Positions 18,182-28,794 are shown, counted from the stretch's first letter. The stretch is 64,000 nt of DNA from Persicobacter sp. CCB-QB2 (GCF_001274635.1 NZ_LBGV01000001.1:1054001-1118000), one strand, 5' to 3'. The notes: generated by a model not told the origin, from the sequence alone. Made by a program: numbers and translations.

Positions 18182-20227
18182 ATGACAAAGCAATCCAAAT
18201 ATACCATTACGGCGGCTTTACCGTACGCCAACGGACCAGTGCACATCGGGCACTTAGCAGGGGTTTATGTTCCTGCGGATATTTTTGTACGTTATCTGCG
18301 CTCAAAAGGTGACGATGTAGTTTTCGTTTGTGGAAGTGATGAGCACGGCGTGCCGATCACGATTCGTGCCAAAAAAGAAGGCGTAACGCCACAGCAGGTA
18401 GTAGATAAGTATCATGGAATCATTAAGAATGCTTTCAAAGATTTCGGAATTTCCTTCGATATTTACTCTCGTACTTCCAGTAAAACGCATGCAGAAACGG
18501 CTTCGGAATTTTTTAAAAAAATGTACGAGGAAGGGAAATTTGTAGAGCAAACTTCCGAACAGTACTACGACGAGAAAAACAATCAGTTTCTGGCCGACCG
18601 CTACATCATGGGTACTTGCCCGAACTGTGGTAATCCGGATGCCTATGGTGATCAGTGTGAAAAGTGTGGATCCACTTTGTCTCCAAGAGAATTGGGCGAC
18701 CCTCGCTCAACTATTTCCGGTGAGAAACCTGTTTTGAAAGAAACCAAACACTGGTATTTGCCATTGGATCAATATGAGCCATGGTTGAAGGAGTGGATTT
18801 TGGAGCAAAATAAAGACTGGAAATCCAATGTTTACGGGCAATGTAAGTCCTGGTTGGATGCTGGTTTGATGCCTCGCGCGGTAACCCGTGATTTGGATTG
18901 GGGTGTTCCTGTACCGGTAGAAGGTGCTGAAGGAAAAGTGTTGTACGTTTGGTTCGATGCCCCAATCGGTTATATTTCGGCGACTAAAGACTGGGCGACT
19001 GAAAATAACCAAAACTGGGAAGAGTACTGGAAAGGCGATAACTCCAAATTAGTACACTTCATTGGTAAGGATAATATCGTATTTCACTGTATTATCTTCC
19101 CATCCATGCTGAAGGCGGACGGAACTTATAATATTCCGGAAAATGTACCGGCGAATGAGTTCCTGAACCTGGAGGGCGATAAAATTTCTACCTCCAGAAA
19201 CTGGGCAGTTTGGTTGCACGAATATTTGGAAGATCTTCCGAATAAGCAGGATGTATTGCGTTACACTTTGTGTGCAAATATGCCCGAGACCAAGGACAAT
19301 GATTTCACCTGGAAAGATTTCCAGACGAGAAATAATTCCGAATTGGTGGCTATCCTTGGGAACTTTGTGAACCGTGCGGTAGTGTTGACCAATAAATATT
19401 ATGAGGGGAAAATTCCGGCACGTGGAACTTTAGAGGCGATCGATAAGGAAACCATCGCGACGATGGAAGCTATTCCTGGGCGTGTGGGTGCTTCTTTAGA
19501 GAAATATAAATTCCGCGAAGCATTGCAGGCGATGATGGAATTGGCGCGTTTGGGGAATAAATATCTGGCAGATACCGAGCCATGGAAATTGCAGAAAGAA
19601 AATCCGGCTCGCGTTGAAACCATTATGAACATTGCCTTGCAGATTTGCGCAAATCTGTCCATCGTGGCGGAGCCATTCTTACCATTTACTGCGCAGAAAT
19701 TGGTGGAGATGTTGAACATTGATACCTTAAAGTGGGCAGATGCGGGTAGATTAGACATCTTAGCCGATGGCCACCAAATTAATAAGCAACAGTTATTATT
19801 CGAGAAATTGGAAGATCAGGTAATCGACGCACAAGTGCAGAAGCTGGAAGATACGAAGAAAGCGAATGAGGCGGCAAATGCGCCGGTGGAGCCTTCTAAG
19901 GATTTGTGTACCTTCGATGATTTCATGAATTTGGACATCCGCGTAGGGCATATCCTGGAAGCGGAGAAATTGAAGAAATCTAAAAAACTATTGAAGCTGA
20001 AAGTGGATGTAGGTTTTGAAGAACGCACGATCTTGAGCGGTATTGCTCAACATTTTTCACCGGAAGAGGTGGTGGGTAAAAAAGTAGCCGTATTGGTGAA
20101 CCTGGCCCCACGTAAGATGATGGGGATTGAGTCGGAAGGAATGGTCTTAATGGCGGAGACCAAAGACGGATCTCTGAGATTTATGGAGCCTTCCGAGGCG
20201 GCAGAAGCCGGAAACATGATCAGTTAA
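18182..20227 (+). CDS. metG: methionine--tRNA ligase
   Basis: A 681-residue cytoplasmic class I synthetase that charges tRNA-Met. It has [20 protein letters not shown] with the HIGH signature near residue 20, a zinc knuckle [18 protein letters not shown], and KISTS as the KMSKS equivalent. An anticodon-binding domain follows, and a C-terminal tRNA-binding (EMAP/Trbp111-like) domain begins near residue 570 ([17 protein letters not shown]). The longer frame from 18116 is rejected because a -7 promoter element lies inside it. Ends with a strong terminator. Confidence 0.97.
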   Translation: MTKQSKYTITAALPYANGPVHIGHLAGVYVPADIFVRYLRSKGDDVVFVCGSDEHGVPITIRAKKEGVTPQQVVDKYHGIIKNAFKDFGISFDIYSRTSSKTHAETASEFFKKMYEEGKFVEQTSEQYYDEKNNQFLADRYIMGTCPNCGNPDAYGDQCEKCGSTLSPRELGDPRSTISGEKPVLKETKHWYLPLDQYEPWLKEWILEQNKDWKSNVYGQCKSWLDAGLMPRAVTRDLDWGVPVPVEGAEGKVLYVWFDAPIGYISATKDWATENNQNWEEYWKGDNSKLVHFIGKDNIVFHCIIFPSMLKADGTYNIPENVPANEFLNLEGDKISTSRNWAVWLHEYLEDLPNKQDVLRYTLCANMPETKDNDFTWKDFQTRNNSELVAILGNFVNRAVVLTNKYYEGKIPARGTLEAIDKETIATMEAIPGRVGASLEKYKFREALQAMMELARLGNKYLADTEPWKLQKENPARVETIMNIALQICANLSIVAEPFLPFTAQKLVEMLNIDTLKWADAGRLDILADGHQINKQQLLFEKLEDQVIDAQVQKLEDTKKANEAANAPVEPSKDLCTFDDFMNLDIRVGHILEAEKLKKSKKLLKLKVDVGFEERTILSGIAQHFSPEEVVGKKVAVLVNLAPRKMMGIESEGMVLMAETKDGSLRFMEPSEAAEAGNMIS

Positions 20228-20246
20228 GTCAGTATTCAATAATATA

Positions 20247-20282
20247 TAAAAACACGGTTCTTTCAGGGCCGTGTTTTTTTTG
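20247..20282 (+). terminator. intrinsic terminator of metG
   Basis: AAAACACGG pairs with CCGTGTTTT around a TTCTTTCAGG loop, followed by a T-run. Confidence 0.9.
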
Positions 20283-20306
20283 AATGTTGATTTTTAATTA
20301 AAACCT

Positions 20307-20529
20307 TTAACCCGAATTATTCACCGCTAAATTAAGTAATTCACCTTAACTGATTTATTATCAACTCAGTAGACTCATTTTACTGATTTTTTCATAGGCC
20401 AAATTTGGGCAAGCTTGCTTTCTCCTCATTCATCTGCTTCGTTGGAAAAAACTCGAAATAGGAGACTATTCCTTCATTTTTCCCGCCTTGCAGCTAAAAG
20501 AGGATTGAAGCATGAATAATCCGGGTTAA
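20307..20529 (-). repeat. dispersed element copy C (reference copy, 223 bp)
   Basis: It is bounded by TTAACCCGAATTATTCA (20307-20323) and TGAATAATCCGGGTTAA (20513-20529), which are near-perfect inverted repeats. Inside are the palindromes CCAAATTTGG and GCAAGCTTGC and the conserved blocks CTTTCTCCTCATTCATCTGC and TTTTTCCCGCCTTGCAGC. There is no open frame of note. It starts 25 bp after the metG terminator. The best-preserved copy in the window. Confidence 0.88.
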
Positions 20530-20565
20530 TGAAGTTTACATAAGATGGTAATTTAAGTCTAACAA

Positions 20566-20597
20566 TTTGGTGTAATTTTTTCTTTCCTTTATCTTTC
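20566..20597 (+). promoter_or_regulatory. promoter of the first secreted paralogue
   Basis: TTTG (20566-20569), 20 bp, then TATCTTTC (20590-20597), one base from TAnnTTTG. The start codon is about 40 bp downstream. Confidence 0.45.
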
Positions 20598-20638
20598 CGT
20601 CTTTAAGTTGCGCAGCCGTTTTCTTTAATTTTTGCTGG

Positions 20639-21679
20639 ATGAATTTTCGAATGAAGATCCCTGTTTTTTTCTTTTTGAGTTTTTGGTTCATCCATTTTAC
20701 TCATGGACAATCAATTCCTTCTGAGATTGATACTTCGGCCATAAGGGATTTGGTGGATAAGGAAGGCTTCAGGCTTTTTTTTGATGCGCAGTCAGTCACA
20801 ACGGATACCGTTGATTTTTCTCAGATTATTTCCGTTGATTTCAGAAAAAACAAAGAAATTCATTTATTCTCTCAAGAGTTTGTATGGCGAAGAGATATTG
20901 TTGGAGGCTGGACACGCACAAGCCCTCATACTTATCTTCAGGGTTATTTTGATGAGGAGCGTTTCGGAGGTATTTACTATGATTCCGAAAGCAGAAAGCG
21001 CCTTTTTGAACAATTTTATTATTATAAAATTTTAGGGGATTCCCTTTACCTATATTCTGCGGAAGACAAAAGTCGCCTGAAATGGGTGCTGAAGATTCTG
21101 GAGCTGAATGACTCCTTCATGAAATTTCGCAGTAAACAGTTTGGTGATTTAAAATATGATCGAACGGATTTCGTTATGACCTCTATGCTGGGCGAGAACG
21201 TGAACCGTTTTGCGCAAAAAAATGGAAAATTACTATGCGGTGATTATCCGGAAACACCAGAGAGTTGCGATGCCTGTTTACAATTGAGTGCAGATTTGGT
21301 GATGGGAATGTCGGCTCGTTTTTTAAAGCAAAATGTTGATACGACCTATTTGCATGAAAAGGCACCGGATAAATGGATCCTTAATGATGAGCAAAGCAGA
21401 ATTGTTTTGGAATTTGAAGATGGCCGCCTGAATCGCTTGCGCTGGGTGGGGGTGGCCGGAAGCGGCAAATACCATTTTTCAGAAGTTTATTTGGGAGATG
21501 TTCAGACTTATGTGGAAAAAAAGTTTGGAAAACCATCTAAAGTGGTTTCAATAGATCGATTGCCTAATGCCGAATGGTGGCATTATGATCCATTCCCTTT
21601 TAGAATCCAGATCCGTGATGAGCGGGTGCATATCATTGAATTATTTTGGGCTGAAAACTATAAATATCAAACGGACTGA
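20639..21679 (+). CDS. secreted protein of unknown function, paralogue of the next gene
   Basis: A 346-residue protein with a signal peptide (hydrophobic stretch PVFFFLSFWFIHF, cleavage after THG or GQS). The ATG at 20651 would also serve and gives a more typical signal. No known family recognised. It shares with the neighbouring gene a C-x9-C-x2-C cluster (CGDYPETPESCDAC), DLVMGMS, PDKW, YVEKKFGKP and a C-terminal block WWHYDPFPFRIQIRDERVH. The three cysteines could bind metal or form disulfides in the periplasm. A duplicated pair, probably envelope-associated. Confidence 0.8.
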   Translation: MNFRMKIPVFFFLSFWFIHFTHGQSIPSEIDTSAIRDLVDKEGFRLFFDAQSVTTDTVDFSQIISVDFRKNKEIHLFSQEFVWRRDIVGGWTRTSPHTYLQGYFDEERFGGIYYDSESRKRLFEQFYYYKILGDSLYLYSAEDKSRLKWVLKILELNDSFMKFRSKQFGDLKYDRTDFVMTSMLGENVNRFAQKNGKLLCGDYPETPESCDACLQLSADLVMGMSARFLKQNVDTTYLHEKAPDKWILNDEQSRIVLEFEDGRLNRLRWVGVAGSGKYHFSEVYLGDVQTYVEKKFGKPSKVVSIDRLPNAEWWHYDPFPFRIQIRDERVHIIELFWAENYKYQTD

Positions 21680-21857
21680 TAATTTGCTAGTCCGGCTGTA
21701 GTGAGAAAGGGATTAATTTTTTTCGCCTTTTTTCATCGCAATTAGATTAATTTTAGAGCGCGGTTAAATTGTATTGAGAGCCCTCATTTTCCCCCTGAAA
21801 CAGTGGTCTGTTGTATTTGAATGTCCTATATTTTGAATCAAAAACAGATTAATTACA

Positions 21858-22892
21858 TTGAAGCACTCTCCATCATATCTCATTTTTTTTCTTTTATGGC
21901 TCGGTTTTAAGCCGCAGGCTTTTTCTCAATCGTGGAGGGCAGATTTAGATAGTGCAGAAATGATTGCGGTCTTATTAAGGAAGGATCAGGTATTTTTGGA
22001 CGGTATTATTTACCAAGAATGTCCCACCAATATGAGGGTTTCCGAAATAGCATCTGTTTCTTTTCAAAAAAATACTGCTCATTTATGGAGTGAGGAGGGA
22101 TATTTTCACAGGCTGCTGCAGGGCGGTTGGAGCGGTGGCGATAAAACCACTTACCTGGAATGTGTCTTTGCCGAGGGGAATTTTTTCGGAGTTTATTTTG
22201 ATCGTTCCACCATGAACCATCTCTATGAGCAGCAATATTATTATGCCATTGCAAGGGATTCTCTCTTTTTTTATTCAGATGCTCAAAGGAAAAATTTTAA
22301 ATTCAGTTTTCATATTGATGGTCTGAACGATGAATTCCTGAAAGTCTCCAATAAGTTAGTGAACGACAGAATGTATACCCGAATGCCGGTCTATGATATG
22401 AATTGGAGTGCTAATATTGGTCATCAGTTTTTGTATCAGGAAGGACGATTACAATGTGGGAACTCACCGGATTATTCTGATGATTGTGCCGAATGCCTGC
22501 GTTTGGGGGATGATTTGGTGATCGGCCTGTCCAAGGCTGCCTTGCGTTCCTATCTGGCAGAAGTGGATTATAAAGAAACCAGCCCGGATAAATGGGTGAT
22601 TTCAGACGGCCGTAATCGGGTGGTGTTATTTTTAGAAAACGATCGCTTAAAGAGAATAAAATGGATTGGTTTTGCCTCTAGGAGTAGCCTTAATTTTTCA
22701 GGAATCAGCCTGGGGGATATGGATCTTTATGTAGAGGAAAAATTCGGTAAGCCGATTCGAGTGGAGGTGGATCCTCAAAACCCGGAGAAGGAATGGTGGT
22801 ATTATGGACCCTATCCTTTTCGCCTGCAGTTGCTTTCGGACAGGGTCCATATCATAGAAATTAATGGATTAGATACGCCACTCCATTATTAA
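21858..22892 (+). CDS. secreted protein of unknown function, paralogue of the preceding gene
   Basis: A 344-residue protein. No ATG fits; the TTG at 21858 places the signal peptide (YLIFFLLWLGF, cleavage after AFS or SQS) at the right spot compared with the paralogue. Shared features are the C-x9-C-x2-C cluster (CGNSPDYSDDCAEC), DLVIGLS, SPDKW, LGDMDLYVEEKFGKP and WWYYGPYPFRLQLLSDRVH. It lies 178 bp after its paralogue on the same strand. Its last 24 bp overlap the 3' end of the convergent aminotransferase gene. Function not known. Confidence 0.8.
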   Translation: MKHSPSYLIFFLLWLGFKPQAFSQSWRADLDSAEMIAVLLRKDQVFLDGIIYQECPTNMRVSEIASVSFQKNTAHLWSEEGYFHRLLQGGWSGGDKTTYLECVFAEGNFFGVYFDRSTMNHLYEQQYYYAIARDSLFFYSDAQRKNFKFSFHIDGLNDEFLKVSNKLVNDRMYTRMPVYDMNWSANIGHQFLYQEGRLQCGNSPDYSDDCAECLRLGDDLVIGLSKAALRSYLAEVDYKETSPDKWVISDGRNRVVLFLENDRLKRIKWIGFASRSSLNFSGISLGDMDLYVEEKFGKPIRVEVDPQNPEKEWWYYGPYPFRLQLLSDRVHIIEINGLDTPLHY

Positions 22893-23951
22893 ATCTACCA
22901 AATATTCAATTTGCTCCTTAGAATGAGTCGGGAAGTTGGCAATCCGGATCTGGGAGGCTTTGGCCTTACCATAACCCGCACCAATGACCATTTGCTTACT
23001 TTTGAGGTATTCAATCAATGGGGCGGAACCACCCTCTACATTGGCCACCGCGACCGTGTCGGATTGTAGGTCTGCTTCAGTAACCAAAGGGCTGAGCTGG
23101 GGGTGATCCGTGAAAAGCTTTTGCAAAAGGGTCTTTTTATAAAGCGCTTCTCTTCTGATTTGTGTTACGCCCTTGCGCAACATATCCTCCGCGACTTTCC
23201 CCAAAAGGTAAATGTTTAATGTATTGGGCGTTTCTATGGTTTGATAGACCTTGCTTTTTTCGACTAATTCTAACAGCGGGTGGTAACTTGGGTAAACTTT
23301 TCCATCGGCAGTTAACTGCTCGGCCTTTTGAATGGCTTTAGGACTTACTATCCATACACCCAAACCGGAAGGCAAACCGAAGCATTTTTGTACCGAAAAA
23401 TAAACGGAGTCAAATTGCTGAAAATCTATAGGAGTGGTTGGGGTGGCCGACACCACATCCAGTGCCATTAGTGCGTTTGGAAATTGCTCACGGGCTTTTT
23501 GCATATCCGCATAAGGGTGTTTTACCCCTGTTGCCGTTTCATTAAGGGTGAAGTGGATTAATTCCGGAGTTTGCCGGATATTGGCCCCCTCGAATTTGGC
23601 GCATTTTCCTGCCTCCGCGGTGATGATTTCCGCTTTTTTCCCTAATCGTTGGAAGGCTTTAGCGCATTTGTCCGAAAAAGAACCATGCACGAAGTGAAGG
23701 CTGGTTTCGTCTACTAAATTTTCGGCCATACGATCCCATACTTCGGTTGCAGAAGTGGTGAAAACGATTTCATATTCTGCCGGAATTTCAAGTAGCGAAC
23801 GTAAATTTTCCTGGGTGTTTTGGTATAAATCCTTAAAAGCCTGGGAGCGGTGACTGATCGCCATGACCTGTTCTTTTAAAGCACTTTTGAGGTGATCTTC
23901 CAGCGTAAAATAGGTGGCCGAAGGGCCCGGAACAAAAAATAATTGAGGCAT
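22869..23951 (-). CDS. class V aminotransferase, phosphoserine aminotransferase-like
   Basis: A 360-residue PLP enzyme. FFVPGPSATYF and ISHRSQAF open the protein as in SerC-like class V enzymes. ALDVVSATPTTPIDF holds the aspartate that contacts the PLP ring nitrogen, and FSVQKCFGLPSGLGVW contains the lysine expected to form the Schiff base. It may make phosphoserine for serine synthesis, but alanine-glyoxylate or related activities cannot be excluded. It overlaps the tail of the convergent secreted-protein gene by 24 bp. Confidence 0.82.
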   Translation of the reverse strand: MPQLFFVPGPSATYFTLEDHLKSALKEQVMAISHRSQAFKDLYQNTQENLRSLLEIPAEYEIVFTTSATEVWDRMAENLVDETSLHFVHGSFSDKCAKAFQRLGKKAEIITAEAGKCAKFEGANIRQTPELIHFTLNETATGVKHPYADMQKAREQFPNALMALDVVSATPTTPIDFQQFDSVYFSVQKCFGLPSGLGVWIVSPKAIQKAEQLTADGKVYPSYHPLLELVEKSKVYQTIETPNTLNIYLLGKVAEDMLRKGVTQIRREALYKKTLLQKLFTDHPQLSPLVTEADLQSDTVAVANVEGGSAPLIEYLKSKQMVIGAGYGKAKASQIRIANFPTHSKEQIEYLVDLIMEWRI

Positions 23952-24141
23952 ATTGGATAAGATGTTAAAGTCAAAGGTTTTGTTGTTCTTTGCTGAAAAA
24001 GGATATTTTTTCGGCCTTTCAAATTAATGAGAAATCTTCATTATTTTTAGTTTATTCAGGAACAAGCTCTGTATTATTCTTTATATTTCCGTTTCAACGG
24101 CATTATGGCACTAATTTTCAATAGCCAGCATTAACAAAATT

Positions 24142-26094
24142 ATGATTAGAAAAATATTTGCGATTATCACGTTGATGTTATTCGGAGGCATAAACCTTTA
24201 TGCCCAGGGACATCAGGGATTTTCCACTTCCTCCAAAAAAGCAATTAAACTTTATGACCAGGCAACAGTCCTGCTGAAGGCCCGACAGTTTCCGGAAGCA
24301 GAGCGAAAGCTTTTTGATGCCCTGAAGAAAGATCCGGATTTCATTGAGGCTCACCTTCGTCTGGCGAGTATCTATAGTTTATACCGTAAGCCTCAATATG
24401 AAAAGGAACATTTAGAGAAAGTGGCCACCATAGCGAATGGCAACCCGAAATACGCTAAAGTCTATGGTAAATTGGCCGGTGTCTATTTTAATGAAGGGCG
24501 ATATGATGATGCTTTGGCCATGGGGAAAATGCATATGCAGGCCCGGCCACCAGAGCGGGAAGCAAAGCAAACCGAATGGGTGATGGAGTGTGCGGCTTAT
24601 GCGAAGGAATTAATGAGCGAACCGGTGCCCTTTGTGCCAAAGGAGATGGACACCAATGTGAATCAGTTTGCTTTGCAATATTTTCCGGTAGTTACAGTGG
24701 ATGAAAAAACCTTGATTTTTACACGTCGGGTTGGCAATGGCCGCACAGATACGGAAGATATTGTGATTTGTAATAGAAGGGAAGACGGCAGCTGGTCGGA
24801 TCCGGTGTCTATTTCTGACCGGATCAATACCGAGATGAATGAAGGGACTTGCACTATTTCCTCGGATGGGAAAATGTTGATTTTTACCTCTTGCAGTGGA
24901 GAAAGAAAGAGCTTCGGGAGCTGTGATTTATACGTGACCTATAAAGTTGGAGAAGAATGGAGTGAACCGGAGAATCTGGGGAAAACGGTCAATTCAAGTG
25001 CCTGGGAATCTCAGCCAGCCTTAAGTGCAGATGGGCGGGAATTGTATTTTGTCTCTGATCGCCGGGGAGGTTTTGGGAAGCGAGACCTATTTGTGACCTA
25101 CCGTACGCCGAGAGGCATCTGGACGCCCGCTACCAATTTAGGGAAAGAAATCAACACGAATGGAGATGAAGTCGGGCCTTTTATTCATGTGAATGGGCAG
25201 CGCTTGTATTTCTCTTCCAATGGGCATAAAGGTATGGGCGGTTATGATTTCTTCTATTCCGATAGAAAATCTGATGGCACCTGGGGGGAAGTGAAAAACC
25301 TGGGGTATCCGATTAATGATCATAAAGATCAGTCCTCTTTGGTAGTGAATGCCACCGGAACTACGGGCTATATCTCTATAGATGATTTGCATGGAGAGCA
25401 TCCGGAATCCAAACTATATACTTTTGATATTCCGGAAGATCAGCGCATTCCGAACCGAAGCAGCTATGTGGCCGGTACCGTCTTTGATCTAGACACCAAG
25501 CAACCATTGGATGCAAAAGTGGAGCTGTATAATGTGGCCAATAATACCATGATTAATACCGTGGTATCAGATCCCGAGAATGGGGGCTACCAAATTGTAC
25601 TGACCGAGGGAGAGCAATATGCTTTGTTTGTTTCCCGTAAAGGCTATTTGTATAAATCTATTCCATTCGATTATAAAAGGGTAGAAGGAGAAACGCCTAA
25701 GCCGGTGCATCAGGATATTTACCTGGAGCCGATCCGTACTGGAACGGTTACCCGACTGGAAAATGTCTTTTTTGATTCGGATTCCTACCAATTGCGTGAA
25801 GAGTCTAAGTCAGAGTTGATGAAGGCAGTGAAATTCCTGGAAGAAAACCCGAAGCTGGTCATGGAAATTTCCGGTCATACGGATGATGTCGGAAATGCCA
25901 ATTATAATAAGGAGTTGTCAAAAAACAGAGCAAAGGCGGTTTATGAATTCATGGTGTCGGAAAATATTGATGCCAACAGGCTTCGTTATAAAGGCTACGG
26001 CATGGATCAGCCGGTGGTGGATAATGACTCTGATGTCAATCGTCAAAAAAATAGAAGAATTGAGTTTAAGGTCATTGGTGACCAATATAATTAA
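24142..26094 (+). CDS. PorE-like OmpA family protein (TPR, PD40 propeller, CRD, OmpA)
   Basis: A 650-residue protein with a signal peptide (cleavage after LYAQ). Domains in order: TPR-like helices (about 30-150); PD40/TolB-like beta-propeller blades (about 165-430, with repeated LxADGRELYFVSDR-type strands); a carboxypeptidase-regulatory-like domain (about 435-530, YVAGTVFDLDTKQPLDAKV); and an OmpA C-terminal peptidoglycan-binding domain (about 540-645, ISGHTDDVGN and NRRIEFKV). This order is that of PorE, the peptidoglycan-linked part of the type IX secretion system. Paralogues with the same order exist, so the assignment is probable. A 12-bp gap to the next gene. Confidence 0.85.
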   Translation: MIRKIFAIITLMLFGGINLYAQGHQGFSTSSKKAIKLYDQATVLLKARQFPEAERKLFDALKKDPDFIEAHLRLASIYSLYRKPQYEKEHLEKVATIANGNPKYAKVYGKLAGVYFNEGRYDDALAMGKMHMQARPPEREAKQTEWVMECAAYAKELMSEPVPFVPKEMDTNVNQFALQYFPVVTVDEKTLIFTRRVGNGRTDTEDIVICNRREDGSWSDPVSISDRINTEMNEGTCTISSDGKMLIFTSCSGERKSFGSCDLYVTYKVGEEWSEPENLGKTVNSSAWESQPALSADGRELYFVSDRRGGFGKRDLFVTYRTPRGIWTPATNLGKEINTNGDEVGPFIHVNGQRLYFSSNGHKGMGGYDFFYSDRKSDGTWGEVKNLGYPINDHKDQSSLVVNATGTTGYISIDDLHGEHPESKLYTFDIPEDQRIPNRSSYVAGTVFDLDTKQPLDAKVELYNVANNTMINTVVSDPENGGYQIVLTEGEQYALFVSRKGYLYKSIPFDYKRVEGETPKPVHQDIYLEPIRTGTVTRLENVFFDSDSYQLREESKSELMKAVKFLEENPKLVMEISGHTDDVGNANYNKELSKNRAKAVYEFMVSENIDANRLRYKGYGMDQPVVDNDSDVNRQKNRRIEFKVIGDQYN

Positions 26095-26106
26095 TGCATA
26101 ACCTTT

Positions 26107-28173
26107 ATGAATAAGTTTTTTATCACCCTTGGATTGGCGGCCGCTTTGGTGGGTTTGCAGTCCTGTGGCGGGAATACTCCGGAAAATAAAGCCAGCACGG
26201 AAGTGGCGGAGGAAGCTTCGGATTTTAAATATAAAGTGGATCAGTTTGCGGATTTATCCATTTTGCGCTATAAAGTACCGGGATTTGAAGCGCTTAGCCA
26301 GCAGCAAAAAGTATTTGTATATTACCTTTCTCAGGCCGCTTTGGCCGGGCGCGATATTATTTACGATCAGAACTATAAGCACAACCTGTCAGTGCGCAAA
26401 ACACTGGAAGCCATTTTGTCGGCGGAAGGAATGGATAAAAATACGGAAGAATGGAAAGGATTTGAAACCTATGCCAAGCGGGTATTCTTCTCCAACGGTA
26501 TCCACCATCATTATTCTTCCGATAAATTGAAACCGGCCTGTTCTCAGGCGTATTTCGAAGGTTTATTGGCCAATATTTCGGAGGATCAGTTGCCTTTAAA
26601 TGGGAAATCGAAGGCGGATTTCGTCTCTTTTATTGCGGAAGTGATTTTCTCGGATATAGACAATAAGCGGGTGAGTGCTGATCCTAAGACCGATTTGATT
26701 CAGTCTTCTGCGATGAATATGTACGCAGATGATATCACGCAAAAGGAGGTTGAGGAATTTTATAAAGCCAAGAAAAGCCCCAACCCGGATCGACCATTGA
26801 GTTTTGGATTAAACTCCAAGCTGGTGAAAGAGAATGGGGAAATTGTGGAGAAATTCTACAAAGTAGGCGGCTTGTATTCGGAGTCCCTGGAGCAAATGGT
26901 GTATTGGCTGGAGAAGGCCAAAACGGTTGCGGAGAATGAAGGGCAGAAAGAATGGTTGTCGCTTTTGATTCAGTACTATCAGACCGGTGACTTGCAGACT
27001 TTCGATGATTTCTCAGTAGCCTGGACCAAGGCCACTGAAGGAGATGTCGATATGATTCACGGTTTCATTGAAGTATACAATGATCCGATGAGTTACCGCG
27101 GCTCCTTTGAATCCATCATCGAAATCAAAGATCCGGAGGCCTCTTCCCGCATGGCGGCTTTGGCGGAAAATGCACAGTGGTTTGAAGATCATTCCCCAAT
27201 TGATAAGGCTCATAAAAAATCAAAAGTAGTGGGGATTTCCTATAAAGTAGTGAATGCTGCCATGGAGTCTGGTGATGCAGCTCCTTCCACGCCGGTAGGG
27301 GTGAATTTGCCAAATTCAAACTGGATTCGAAAAGTATATGGCTCGAAGGCGGTTTCTTTAGGGAATATCAAGAATGCTTACGAAGAAGCCGGCGGTCCCG
27401 GAATGCTGGATGAATTTGCCTGGTCACAGGAGGAAAAAGAGCGTGCGATTAAATATGGCGTTCTATCGAATAATATGCGCACCGCTTTGCATGAGGTGAT
27501 TGGTCACGCTTCCGGTCAATTGGAGCAAGGGGTAGGCACGCCTAAAGAAACACTGAAAAACTATTCAGATGCTTTAGAAGAGGCCCGGGCAGATTTGGTG
27601 GCGCTTTATTATCTGATGGATCAGAAATTGGTGGACATTGGCGTGATTCCGAATCTGGAAGTTGGAAAAGCGGCTTATGATGCATTTATGAGAAACGGCA
27701 TGATGCTCCAATTGCGCCGCCTGGAGCCGGGAGCGATCATTGAACAAGCGCACATGCGTAACCGCGCCATGATTTCTCATTGGATTTTTGAAAAAGGGCA
27801 GGCGGAAGGCGTCGTGACGGAAGAAAAGCGCGATGGTAAAACCTTCTTTGTGATTAATGATTATGAAAAAATGCGTACCCTGTTGGGGCAGTTGCTGAAT
27901 GAAGTGCAACGCATTAAATCTCAGGGAGACTATAAAGCTGGACAAGCCTTAATTGAAAATTATGGTGTACAAGTAGACGCCAGGATTTATCAGGAGGTGA
28001 TTGATCGCTATGCACATTTGGATAGTGCGCCTTATGGAGGCTTTATTCAGCCAAAGTATACGGTTATCAAAGAAGGTGATGAAATTAAAGATGTTGAAAT
28101 TTCTTACCCGGACGATTTTATTCAGCAGATGCTGGAATATGGGAAAGATTACGCCTTTTTGCCAGTGAATTAA
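26107..28173 (+). CDS. dipeptidyl peptidase III (M49) lipoprotein
   Basis: A 688-residue zinc exopeptidase that removes dipeptides from peptide N-termini. It has the M49 HExxxH signature HEVIGH at residues 462-467 and the second zinc motif EEARAD at 491-496. The N-terminus has a lipobox (LQSC, Cys about residue 20), so it is likely anchored in the envelope. This fits uptake or turnover of peptides. It follows the PorE-like gene after 12 bp and is probably cotranscribed, and has its own terminator. Confidence 0.93.
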   Translation: MNKFFITLGLAAALVGLQSCGGNTPENKASTEVAEEASDFKYKVDQFADLSILRYKVPGFEALSQQQKVFVYYLSQAALAGRDIIYDQNYKHNLSVRKTLEAILSAEGMDKNTEEWKGFETYAKRVFFSNGIHHHYSSDKLKPACSQAYFEGLLANISEDQLPLNGKSKADFVSFIAEVIFSDIDNKRVSADPKTDLIQSSAMNMYADDITQKEVEEFYKAKKSPNPDRPLSFGLNSKLVKENGEIVEKFYKVGGLYSESLEQMVYWLEKAKTVAENEGQKEWLSLLIQYYQTGDLQTFDDFSVAWTKATEGDVDMIHGFIEVYNDPMSYRGSFESIIEIKDPEASSRMAALAENAQWFEDHSPIDKAHKKSKVVGISYKVVNAAMESGDAAPSTPVGVNLPNSNWIRKVYGSKAVSLGNIKNAYEEAGGPGMLDEFAWSQEEKERAIKYGVLSNNMRTALHEVIGHASGQLEQGVGTPKETLKNYSDALEEARADLVALYYLMDQKLVDIGVIPNLEVGKAAYDAFMRNGMMLQLRRLEPGAIIEQAHMRNRAMISHWIFEKGQAEGVVTEEKRDGKTFFVINDYEKMRTLLGQLLNEVQRIKSQGDYKAGQALIENYGVQVDARIYQEVIDRYAHLDSAPYGGFIQPKYTVIKEGDEIKDVEISYPDDFIQQMLEYGKDYAFLPVN

Positions 28174-28190
28174 GTCAGGATAATGCTAAA

Positions 28191-28228
28191 GAAAAAAAGG
28201 TTACCAAATTTATTGGTAGCCTTTTTTT
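28191..28228 (+). terminator. terminator after the DPP III gene
   Basis: AAAAAGGTTACCAA pairs with TTGGTAGCCTTTTT (one mismatch), followed by T-rich sequence. The remaining gap to 28794 is AT-rich and shows no gene. Confidence 0.85.
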
Positions 28229-28794
28229 ATGTACTTTATTTAAAATTTTTTAGTCAAGATTTTCTGTCAGTGTATACGATTTGGCTTTACCTTCTTATTG
28301 AGATGCGATTATAAAAATTTATAGGCAAGACGAAAAATCAAAAAACCTTGTAAGAATTTTGCAAATTCTGGATAAAAATCAATGATTTTAGATGGAAAAT
28401 GATTTTTTTTGAACCTTGAATGGCAAAAGGGATATTTCATGTAAATATTTTGATATTTATTGGACAAAAAGGAAATTTTCTCTTTTTTCATTCATGAGTG
28501 CTGTTTCTGACTTTTCTGTATTATTTTTTTGATTATTATTAGAAAGACTTTGTGTTTTTTCTAATATTTCAGACCGTATAATGCAGTAAGTACGCTAAAC
28601 ACGAACAAAAGAAGTTTTCTTGTGGGATTTGGACACAGATATTTCGATGTAATGTTTCGTGTGAGCCGGCAACAGCTTTAAGGGATAAGGCCGCTGTGTG
28701 GTACTTTTAGCCTCTTATTTAGATTAACTAATCAAAATATATATGGTTAATGAAGCCTAGGGGCGCCTTGTACAGCCCAAACCAACATCATCCT

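Noticed and set aside
28309-28491. A 60-codon minus-strand frame in the gap before the PorP gene
   Set aside because: AT-rich, no motifs and no context.
28640-28700. A riboswitch-like GC-rich patch before the PorP gene
   Set aside because: No known riboswitch consensus could be matched by eye.
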